Shown: one piece after another, positions 1-7,911 of the stretch
Position numbering within the stretch: the first letter of the stretch is position 1
Layout of the letters: each line of letters begins with the position of its first letter
Assembly (NCBI GenBank): GCA_046727435.1
Contig: JBKPCR010000024.1
Location: 1-8,784, forward strand
Length of the DNA: 8,784 nt
Reading direction: 5' to 3'
Source: CAVPRW01 sp046727435 [NCBI: bacterium]
GTDB taxonomy: Bacteria; Tectomicrobia; Entotheonellia; J063
Notes under the pieces: model-generated
The model's database searches: none
What the model was told of the DNA's origin: nothing
The model's input: the letters and a program-made list of their open reading frames with translations, nothing else
Position numbers and translations under genes: made by a program

Positions 1-1505
<1,505 letters not shown>

Positions 1506-1592
1506 GGGGAAACGCTTAAATAAGCATGTTATTGATTTTATTTAAGTTACGGTCCAAATCACTTGCATTGGAAACTGTCACTTTAAATAAAC
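1506..1592 (-). promoter_or_regulatory. AT-rich intergenic region with three TTAAATAA-type elements, possible hsdR promoter/operator
   Basis: The 87-base gap between the AlbA_2 gene and hsdR is far more AT-rich than its flanks. It carries TTAAATAA at 1516-1523 and again at 1583-1590, with its reverse complement TTATTTAA at 1538-1545. The first copy sits in a short palindrome, GCTTA-AA-TAAGC (1514-1525). This could be a promoter or operator giving hsdR transcription independent of the upstream genes; the neighbouring AlbA_2 protein ends in a putative winged helix and is a conceivable regulator. I could not place a convincing -35/-10 pair, so the role is inferred from composition and symmetry only. 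Confidence 0.35.
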
Positions 1593-3002
1593 TCATGTCC
1601 AGAATGGCAGGTAGCGGGCGAACTTCCGTGAGGTGCCGACCCTCTCATCCGGCTTGATCAGACCCGCCTCGATGGTCGCGGCGATCACCTGCGAAGCGAT
1701 AGCACTCTTGCTCTCTGGCAAGTGAAACCGCTCGCGCAAAGATTGATTGGTCATCCGCTCCGACATAACCCACTTCAACGCGCAATGCTGGTAGCAGGCC
1801 CGGATGCGGTCGTCCCGATCCATTCCCTCAAAATCCCTGGGTCCGTAGATTGTCACAACAGTGCGGCGGTATCCCGCGCGGAAATCCGGTGCGGGTAACT
1901 GGTACACCTCCGCCGCGTGGACCACTCTGTCGATCCCGCTGCTTTTCTCCTCGCAGGCGCCCATTCGCCGCATCAGGTCGGCGAGGCGTTCATTCCGGGA
2001 TTGGTAGCCGTCGATGAACCGCTCGACTGGCACTACTGGCTCACCAGGGTTCGAGATCTCTACGCGGTTGCTGTAAATCTCCACCATTACTGAGGCTCCG
2101 CCCATCGCCAAGTCCTGATGGATCAAGGCGTTCGCTACCAGCTCACGGATCACGATCTGCGGTAACAGCTTGACCTCCTTGCGCAGAGCATCTTCGACGA
2201 CTTCGTTCTGCGGCAACTGGCTCATGACGAAGTGGACCAATTCCTGGAAACCAACTGCGTAGCCCTTCGTGCCGGTTTGGTCGAGCCGGGTCTCCAGTTT
2301 CGAGGCCCCGGTGAAAACCACCACCCGCGGCAGCTTGCGCGCCAGATCTGGAAAGTCGTCCAGCCGCCTTGCCAGGAGGAGAGCTCCGAGCCGCCGGATC
2401 GCATAGGCGTCACCCATCTTATCAACTAGGCGCTCTTGCACCAGCCGGTCGATGACACCTAGGCGGTCTGTGGGATAGGGCAGCTTGAGCAGTTCAAAAA
2501 AGGTCTGAGTATCCAGCAACTCTACGACTTCCTGAGTGTCCAAGCCGGTTTTCGAGCACTCTTCTAGCCAATCGGATTGCCCCTCGGCGAAAATTCGCCG
2601 GAGCTGATCCTCGCTCATCGGCACCAGCGACTCACCAGACCGCATCAGGTAGGCTCCGTCAAGGTGGTAAGCGGTGCCACGCGGTCGGGAGGGAATGTGA
2701 AACACCAATGCCCGTCCGTCGGGATGCGCCACCTCCTCGATGTCCACCCGGAAGCCTACAGCCTGAAACAGTCTCTCGGCCATAGTGGCGGGATCTCGAA
2801 AGGCTTGAGTGCCCACCACCGGACGCGGCGGCTTGTCGGCGACACCGAGTACCAGATGTCCACCACCCTCATTGGCCAGCGCCACGCAGTACTGGTACAG
2901 TCTACGGTTGTCGAACTGCGTCTTCGCTTCCTTGAACTCCAGCCGCTGATGTTCGGAAGGTGACTGCCGCCACAGGTCGATCTGTTCCGGGGTGGTGGTC
3001 AT
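1593..3002 (-). CDS. Schlafen AlbA_2 / divergent AAA-4 domain ATP-binding protein (COG2865-like putative regulator)
   Basis: A 469-residue protein of the family annotated as RNA-binding/ATP-binding putative transcriptional regulators. The N-terminal AlbA_2 domain is recognisable by LEFKEAK at 21-27 and the glycine-rich ANEGGGHLVLGV at 43-54. A C-terminal GHKL-type ATPase-like region (HATPase_c_4) shows RELVANALIHQD at 286-297 and EISNPG at 315-320, then a KSSGIDRV segment. The last 70 residues (about 402-469) look like a winged helix (LRERFHLPES, then an alanine-rich helix). The ATG at 3002 forms an ATGA overlap with the end of the upstream hsdR fragment, and GGGAG lies 10 bases upstream (3013-3017), which supports this start. 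Such genes are known companions of type I restriction loci, but their molecular role is not well defined; regulation or defence is inference. It is intact, with no frameshift. Confidence 0.85.
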   Translation of the reverse strand: MTTTPEQIDLWRQSPSEHQRLEFKEAKTQFDNRRLYQYCVALANEGGGHLVLGVADKPPRPVVGTQAFRDPATMAERLFQAVGFRVDIEEVAHPDGRALVFHIPSRPRGTAYHLDGAYLMRSGESLVPMSEDQLRRIFAEGQSDWLEECSKTGLDTQEVVELLDTQTFFELLKLPYPTDRLGVIDRLVQERLVDKMGDAYAIRRLGALLLARRLDDFPDLARKLPRVVVFTGASKLETRLDQTGTKGYAVGFQELVHFVMSQLPQNEVVEDALRKEVKLLPQIVIRELVANALIHQDLAMGGASVMVEIYSNRVEISNPGEPVVPVERFIDGYQSRNERLADLMRRMGACEEKSSGIDRVVHAAEVYQLPAPDFRAGYRRTVVTIYGPRDFEGMDRDDRIRACYQHCALKWVMSERMTNQSLRERFHLPESKSAIASQVIAATIEAGLIKPDERVGTSRKFARYLPFWT

Positions 3003-3313
3003 GTCGAAGACACTCCCTGATGCACAGCGCCCTTGCGCGCCTCCAGCGTCACTCCCTCTGAGTGGGTATGCTTGCGGGAGGCGGTGAGAGCCTCGGGTGG
3101 TAGCTGTGCGTTAAGCCGCGCGAGAGCGGCCCGCAGCCGCTGCGTCAGTATAACCTGCCCGAATTCGGTGGGCTCGGAGGCCAGCTCGCCTGGTGCGATC
3201 TCGGGGCCGTGTTTGACCATCCAGCCAGGGTTTTCCAGGCAAGTGAGGGCGGCTTCTTCTACGATGGATTCGGTGATCCCTTGGCTCAAGGCGTTACTTG
3301 TAAATGGACGCAT
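2999..3313 (-). pseudogene. Truncated second hsdR 5' end (about 99 homologous codons)
   Basis: This 104-codon frame matches the first 93 residues of the full HsdR at 1-1505. Shared blocks in order are [39 protein letters not shown] and TLEAR, about 70% identity by eye with a one-codon gap near residue 79. Homology stops at about 3017; the last five codons are unrelated and run into a TGA sharing bases with the ATG of the AlbA_2 gene (ATGA). The nuclease and helicase parts are absent, so it cannot work as a restriction subunit. Its 5' end overlaps the DUF3644 stop by 20 bases, as expected for an original hsdS-DUF3644-hsdR order. It is best read as the relict of the original hsdR, cut when the AlbA_2 plus hsdR block arrived. 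The frame is still open, so a 104-residue peptide could in principle be made. Confidence 0.85.
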
Positions 3314-4276
3314 TGTGTTGACAGTGCTTTCTCACCTGATCGATCCAGGAGTCGTACCAGTACCAAGCCTTCTGGACGGTAACCCCGAAACCCTTGGCGG
3401 GGTTTTTCGCGTCCATGCTCTTCCAGAAGTTCGTGTGCGCGGTAATGGTGAAGCGCTTGAACCCCTCACTTTTCATCATCTCCACGATGCCTCCCGGCAA
3501 GTGCTTGGGTCGTTCCGTCTCCTTAATGACCGTGTAAGCCTTGTTCACGTCGTCTCCGAGCGGAGAGCCGGCCTTTACGAATTCGATGACCTGATCGGCC
3601 TGTCCCTTGTGATTCGCCGTCTTGGCAACGAACAGGACTCGATAGGCGAACTTAGGGCTGTTGAACTCTTCATCCGTCAGCTGGTCCTCAAAGCCCTGCA
3701 CAAACGCCTTGATACGTGGCAGCATCTTGTCCGGGGACGGCAGAGCACCGGCCTGCTCCTGACTGATTGACGAAAACTGCAAGCTGAACGCCAAATATTT
3801 GTCGATGCCGTGCTCATCACCAAAGAGCTTCTTCACGTACTCGTTGTAGTTGAGGCAGCACGCCTGAAACTTCGCGCTCAAGGTGTTGTCGAGACACGAG
3901 GTCATCTGGTGCTCGATCTCATGACGGATCCCGGTCAGAAACCGCAGGTTGTTCGTACTGTCTCGGTCGATGGGCGACGCCGGATCATTGAGGCATCGTT
4001 CCAGCTCCCAGTGCTTATGTGCCCCCGACTTTGTCTTGTCAAACATGTGCCGCTGCTGCCTCTGTTGGTAGTACCGATACTCGATGCCCTGCTTGCGGTA
4101 GAATGCGTGAAGCAAATAGGTCCATGCAATGTTCATCAAGACGATGAAGATCTCTGACCTGAACGTAATCAGTGGACTATTGAAGATCTGCACCGCGGCC
4201 AGCGCTGCCTCACGAGACTTCGTGAGCGACTCCGAGGCAACGGAAAACGTCCGCCGAATCCGCGGCTTATTCGCCA

Positions 4277-4277
<1 letters not shown>
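3294..4277 (-). CDS. DUF3644-family protein, putative HEPN-like defence protein in the hsd operon
   Basis: A 327-residue protein whose N-terminal half is typical of DUF3644: SREAALAAVQIFNSPLITF at 21-39, then a hydrophobic SEIFIVLMNIAWTYLLHAFY stretch (41-60). Residues R118-H119-x3-H123 (RHEIEH) fit the R-polar-x3-H signature of HEPN ribonucleases, which act as RNA-cutting toxins in many defence systems; membership in that superfamily is my inference. Positions 210-320 form a basic, aromatic-rich C-terminal part without a motif I recognise. The start at 4277 shares one base with the hsdS stop (TGATG), and GGGAGGT lies 8 bases upstream (4286-4292) inside hsdS, a strong ribosome site implying coupled expression. 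The 41-60 stretch is more likely a buried helix than a membrane anchor. DUF3644 genes are known from restriction loci; the function is unproven. The frame is intact. Confidence 0.8.
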
Positions 4278-5594
<1,317 letters not shown>

Positions 5595-5605
<11 letters not shown>

Positions 5606-5741
5606 AGCCCAGCTCCTTCAAGTTGGCCTCGATGGCAGTGTCGAGCGTGCGTCCCTGTTCCATCTGCTGCCGCAGTTGGGCCACGGGCTGCCCCATCTTC
5701 TCCGCGAATGGCTCGTCGTCGTCCTCGGGCCAATCGTCTTC
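5595..5741 (-). pseudogene. 3' remnant of hsdM (type I methyltransferase subunit), last ~48 codons only
   Basis: Immediately behind the PIN gene the minus strand encodes a tail beginning about EDDWPEDDDEPFAEKM and ending IEANLKELGYGE before TGA (5595-5597). An acidic DDxEPFxEKM segment followed by a helix and an L-E-x-LGYG terminus is the typical C-terminal tail of HsdM. It overlaps the hsdS start by 11 bases (5595-5605), as in many hsdMS operons. The frame is open back to 5768 but meets a TAA there, and the upstream part lies inside the PIN gene in another frame and is not HsdM-like. The S-adenosylmethionine-binding and NPPF-type catalytic parts of HsdM are missing from the whole window. The junction falls at about 5740, at the PIN stop codon. 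I read this as insertion or replacement that removed nearly all of hsdM. Confidence 0.8.
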
Positions 5742-6189
5742 ATACTGACTCCACCTCTTCCAGCACGATTACGTTCAATTCGGTTACACGCTTGAGCATC
5801 ATATCATTTGTTAGGAATGCGTCGCACCCACCCTCCATGGCTGCCGCAACTTGGAATGCATCCGGCAGGCTCAGGTTATACCGCACGCGTAGCTCAGCGG
5901 CGAGACGGGCCGTATCAGCACCAAAAGGTACGAAGACCGTATTGGAGCCGCCATTGATCAGATCTAAGAAGTCCTGACGTAAGGTCGTCAGTCCCAATCG
6001 GATCGGGGAAACCAGACATTCCGCCAATGTGATGGGTGAGGTCACAGCTGTCAGCGTGCCCACATCGATCTGCCGAAAGATTTCCTGAACCTTGACAAGA
6101 TAGCGCGGGTTCTTTTCGACGTAGTATACGATCGGAGCAGTATCCAGAAACAGCCGTGCTACACTTTGCAGACGCTCGCTGATCTTCAT
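5740..6189 (-). CDS. PIN-domain ribonuclease toxin (VapC-like)
   Basis: A 149-residue PIN-domain protein, expected to be a magnesium-dependent endoribonuclease whose activity is blocked by the antitoxin encoded just upstream. All four acidic active-site positions are visible: D16 in LFLDTAPIVYY, E58 in TLAECLV, D110 in LSLPDAFQVAAA and D129 in AFLTNDMML. The length is normal and the frame intact. The ATG at 6189 overlaps the antitoxin stop by four bases (ATGA) and has no strong Shine-Dalgarno of its own, so translation is probably coupled to the antitoxin. Its stop codon marks the breakpoint with the hsdM remnant. Because hsdS follows without a visible promoter, transcription of this pair probably continues into the restriction genes. 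Confidence 0.88.
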   Translation of the reverse strand: MKISERLQSVARLFLDTAPIVYYVEKNPRYLVKVQEIFRQIDVGTLTAVTSPITLAECLVSPIRLGLTTLRQDFLDLINGGSNTVFVPFGADTARLAAELRVRYNLSLPDAFQVAAAMEGGCDAFLTNDMMLKRVTELNVIVLEEVESV

Positions 6190-6440
6190 GGCTGAGGTCT
6201 GAGCTGCCGCTCACGTTGTTCGGTGTCCTCACGCCGAGTGCGCGATACCCACGCTTGTGCGTCCTCGCCCAGCAAGGGATAGGAGGCGGCGCCACAAATT
6301 TCGGCCCATAGGCGTCCCGGTTTTGGTGATGCGTATGTAGCGCGTACCTTCTCCACCAGATAGGCGATGAGGCGTAACTGTTCCTCGGGCGAAAGCCCTT
6401 CAACCTGCTTGATGAGATGCTGCAGCATTTCGGTTGACAT
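6186..6440 (-). CDS. Antitoxin partner of the PIN toxin (VapB-like / DUF2281-like)
   Basis: An 84-residue protein starting with a helical segment (LIKQVEGLSPEEQLRLIAYLVEKV, residues 9-32), typical of the small antitoxins next to PIN toxins, followed by a proline-rich, less ordered toxin-binding tail. It would neutralise the toxin by direct binding and may repress its own promoter. No classic AbrB or ribbon-helix-helix motif is obvious, so the exact antitoxin class is uncertain. The ATG at 6440 has GGGAG 9 bases upstream (6450-6454). The TGA overlaps the toxin ATG by four bases. Upstream lies a cluster of inverted repeats (6482-6551) that could be its operator. Confidence 0.75.
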   Translation of the reverse strand: MSTEMLQHLIKQVEGLSPEEQLRLIAYLVEKVRATYASPKPGRLWAEICGAASYPLLGEDAQAWVSRTRREDTEQRERQLRPQP

Positions 6441-6481
6441 CGCGTTCCACTCCCAAGTGTTTCAATGGGCCGTTTTTCTTG

Positions 6482-6551
6482 GACTCCGGGGAGTCGATTT
6501 ACAGTCACCTCTTGTGACCCCATACGTCAGGTTCCAGCAGGGAACCTGACG
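6482..6551. promoter_or_regulatory. Cluster of three inverted repeats upstream of the toxin-antitoxin pair
   Basis: Three perfect inverted repeats follow one another. GACTCC/GGAGTC has a 2-base loop (6482-6495). GTCAC/GTGAC has a 5-base loop (6504-6518). CGTCAGGTTCC/GGAACCTGACG has 11-bp arms and a 5-base loop (6525-6535 and 6541-6551). They start about 40 bases upstream of the antitoxin ATG. Toxin-antitoxin operons are commonly autoregulated through such palindromes, so an operator is the leading reading. No T-run follows the large hairpin on either strand, so it does not look like an intrinsic terminator. It could instead be the end of an inserted element. Confidence 0.5.
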
Positions 6552-6620
6552 CGCTCGAACTCGTCGCCAGATCGTATAGAGGTTCTAGTCCAGTACACCG
6601 AATATCCCGCAAACGGTGCA

Positions 6621-6641
6621 GTCAATTGTATCAAAATTGAC
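6621..6641. repeat. Perfect 7-bp inverted repeat, possible operator
   Basis: GTCAATT (6621-6627) and AATTGAC (6635-6641) form a perfect inverted repeat with a 7-base centre in a locally AT-rich stretch. It lies about 180 bases upstream of the antitoxin start. Each arm ends in a TTGAC-like hexamer that could serve as a -35 box, but I found no matching -10 at a good distance on either strand. The role is undetermined. Confidence 0.3.
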
Positions 6642-6689
6642 ATGATTATGAACGTTCTTTTGCCGCACCCGCCAAATGCCTCGTTGCCA

Positions 6690-6754
6690 CGCTATGGAAG
6701 GCCAGAAGATCGCCCTACCGCGCGTCACAACAAGGGTAGCCTCTGGACTTGCCC
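6690..6754. repeat. Degenerate direct repeat, copy 1
   Basis: This stretch resembles 7545-7615. Shared blocks in the same order are TACCGCGC (6716-6723 and 7575-7582), TCTGGACTTGCCC (6742-6754 and 7603-7615) and, on the left, a TATGGA/CCAGAAGAT region matching TATGGACGACCAGCAGATA. Spacing between blocks differs by only two bases. Copy 1 directly precedes the CaiB relict. It may be a decayed gene end or a dispersed repeat; I recognise no family. Confidence 0.45.
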
Positions 6755-6767
6755 CTCAGGATGGATG

Positions 6768-6893
6768 AACCTGGGGGCGGCGCTGGACCGCCGGGTACAG
6801 ACCGGCCGCGGGGAACAGGTGTCCGTGGCTGTTGATCTTTCGAGGGTAGGGGGAAGGGGATTTCTGGTTGTCGTGAACCGACGCACCGGGTGA
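6768..6893 (+). pseudogene. Relict fragment of a CaiB/BaiF CoA-transferase gene
   Basis: About 41 codons on the plus strand match an internal part of the intact CoA-transferase at 7912-8784. LGAALDRRVQTGRGEQVSVAV corresponds to TVAALYRRMQTGRGEQVGVAM there, and the following VD...FLVVVNRRTG resembles VDSLLSLGAFLTTNFFATG with small indels. Bases 6777-6827 align to 8443-8493 with mostly silent or third-position differences. The N-terminal CoA-binding part and the catalytic Asp region are missing, as is everything downstream, so the gene is dead. Its right end abuts the break in the vapC stub at about 6890, suggesting that one rearrangement created both truncations. YRRxxTGRGQ-type motifs are common to the family, so the fragment need not derive from the neighbouring copy. 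Confidence 0.7.
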
Positions 6894-6988
6894 CCCGCGA
6901 GCTCGGCTTCCCAGATGCGCTGCCTGACGCTAGGCTGTTGCTTGAGATGTGCGGTCACGATGTTAGTATCTAGCAGATAGCCATTCAT
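6889..6988 (-). pseudogene. vapC stub: N-terminal ~33 codons of a PIN toxin
   Basis: From ATG 6988 the minus strand reads MNGYLLDTNIVTAHLKQQ and on to WEAELAGHPV, a typical VapC N terminus with the first catalytic aspartate at D7 (LLDTNI). After about residue 33 the frame enters antisense of the CaiB fragment and PIN similarity ends. The remaining acidic active-site residues are absent, so no nuclease can be made. The start overlaps the stop of the DUF104-type antitoxin by four bases (ATGA), the usual toxin-antitoxin arrangement. The frame stays open to 6725, but this tail is not PIN-like. This is a toxin killed by truncation, leaving its antitoxin behind. Confidence 0.75.
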
Positions 6989-7230
6989 CGATCGAGCTGG
7001 CGGCATCCGAACCAGGGACGACGTTGGGTAGCCTCTTCGAATTCACGCCATTGCTCCTCGGTCAGTTCCTCATGCATCGCTTCAATGGTTTCCAATGCTG
7101 CCAAGCGCTCTTGTGGGGTGGGGGGGCTTTCTGGCACGTAGACCTGTACGGGCTCACCTTCTGGCAACACGACCGGTTCAAGGGGACGAAATACGCCATT
7201 GGTGTAGACTGCTGCGATAACTTTACTCAT
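6985..7230 (-). CDS. DUF104 / AF2212-like antitoxin, orphaned by loss of its toxin
   Basis: An 81-residue protein with the DUF104 signature at the N terminus: MSKVIAAVYTNGVFRPLEPV followed by LPEGEPVQVYV (residues 1-32), a small beta-strand unit found in antitoxins paired with PIN toxins. The rest (41-70) is an acidic, glutamate-rich helix suited to wrapping a toxin. The ATG at 7230 is chosen because GGGAGG lies 7 bases upstream (7238-7243) and the family motif begins exactly there; the frame is open further upstream to 7422 without family similarity. The stop overlaps the ATG of the vapC stub by four bases. With that toxin truncated it may be an antitoxin without a cognate target. Confidence 0.8.
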   Translation of the reverse strand: MSKVIAAVYTNGVFRPLEPVVLPEGEPVQVYVPESPPTPQERLAALETIEAMHEELTEEQWREFEEATQRRPWFGCRQLDR

Positions 7231-7911
7231 GGTCTGTCCTCCCGTACTAATGTAAATGGGTGCTGATAGAGCCTGAGCAGTTGGGCATATGCTCTCCACC
7301 TCGACAGGGACACACCCTTGCTGGCTCAGCTGAGCTGTAAGGTTTGCCACTACGGCGCCACGAGCATCCTTATCGACAAAAGTCCACAAATCTAGGGTGA
7401 CCGGATAGACAGAAAAAGTCAAGCATTTCAGGCGCTACAGGTTTGCGGGAGCTGCAGTGCCTCAGCCGGTACCGAAAAAATATTCAGCACCCTGCAGCTT
7501 CTCGGCCGCGAGCACCGCGTGCTGCACATTGAAGACGTCGGAGATGTATGTATGGACGACCAGCAGATAGTGCATACCGCGCACGGCGCAGCGTGGTCAG
7601 CATCTGGACTTGCCCTTCTGAAGGCAGGTCGAGTACACTCCTCCTCGACCTCGCAGGTTTTCCCCGATAGGGGAGTATGGGACAGCGTTGCTTGTCGTAC
7701 AAGGGGATCTTGCAGTGCTACGCCCCTCTGGTGCGACTGAGACGTGAGGACACAACGCATGATTGAGGTGGACCGCGCAGGTCTGGTAGAGACGGGCGGG
7801 CAGGAAGAGACGGCTGTGTGCCGGCCGTGATGATGACCGGCGCGAGTCGTCGGGTGAGCCCGGAGATGGCGCGCTCATTGAGGGCATAGTCTCGCATAAG
7901 GTGTGAACCGG
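7231..7911. other. 681-base intergenic region without a convincing gene
   Basis: No frame here shows a recognisable full domain. The minus strand immediately upstream of the DUF104 antitoxin (7231-7422) is open but unrecognised and should contain that gene's promoter. A 37-codon minus-strand frame runs from ATG 7575 to TGA 7462 (MHYLLVVHTYISDV start, GAEYFFGTG end). It vaguely recalls the C-terminal half of an NAD-dependent epimerase/dehydratase, too weakly to call. Small inverted repeats occur at 7627-7633/7644-7650 (GGTCGAG/CTCGACC), 7661-7665/7670-7674 (TCCCC/GGGGA) and 7820-7824/7837-7841. The whole stretch looks like decayed sequence between the toxin-antitoxin island and the CoA-transferase. 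Confidence 0.5.
7545..7615. repeat. Degenerate direct repeat, copy 2
   Basis: Partner of the repeat at 6690-6754 in the same orientation, lying upstream of the intact CoA-transferase gene just as copy 1 lies upstream of the CaiB relict. Read on the minus strand, the part around 7575 belongs to a short open frame. Confidence 0.45.

Noticed and set aside
3033-3770. Plus-strand open frame of 245 codons
   Set aside because: It lies antisense to DUF3644 and the hsdR relict. Both have family similarity on the minus strand and the plus-strand product has none.
5915-6523. Minus-strand frame of 202 codons overlapping the antitoxin and PIN genes
   Set aside because: It is an alternative frame across two recognisable overlapping genes, with low-quality composition and no motif.
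6525-6551. Intrinsic terminator at the 11-bp hairpin
   Set aside because: The stem is strong but no T-run follows it on either strand.
6637-6665. Promoter with TTGACA at 6637 on the plus strand
   Set aside because: No acceptable -10 hexamer lies 16-18 bases downstream, and no intact plus-strand gene follows.
6985-7422. Longer start at 7422 for the DUF104 antitoxin
   Set aside because: The DUF104 motif begins exactly at 7230, preceded by GGGAGG. The upstream 64 codons show no family similarity.
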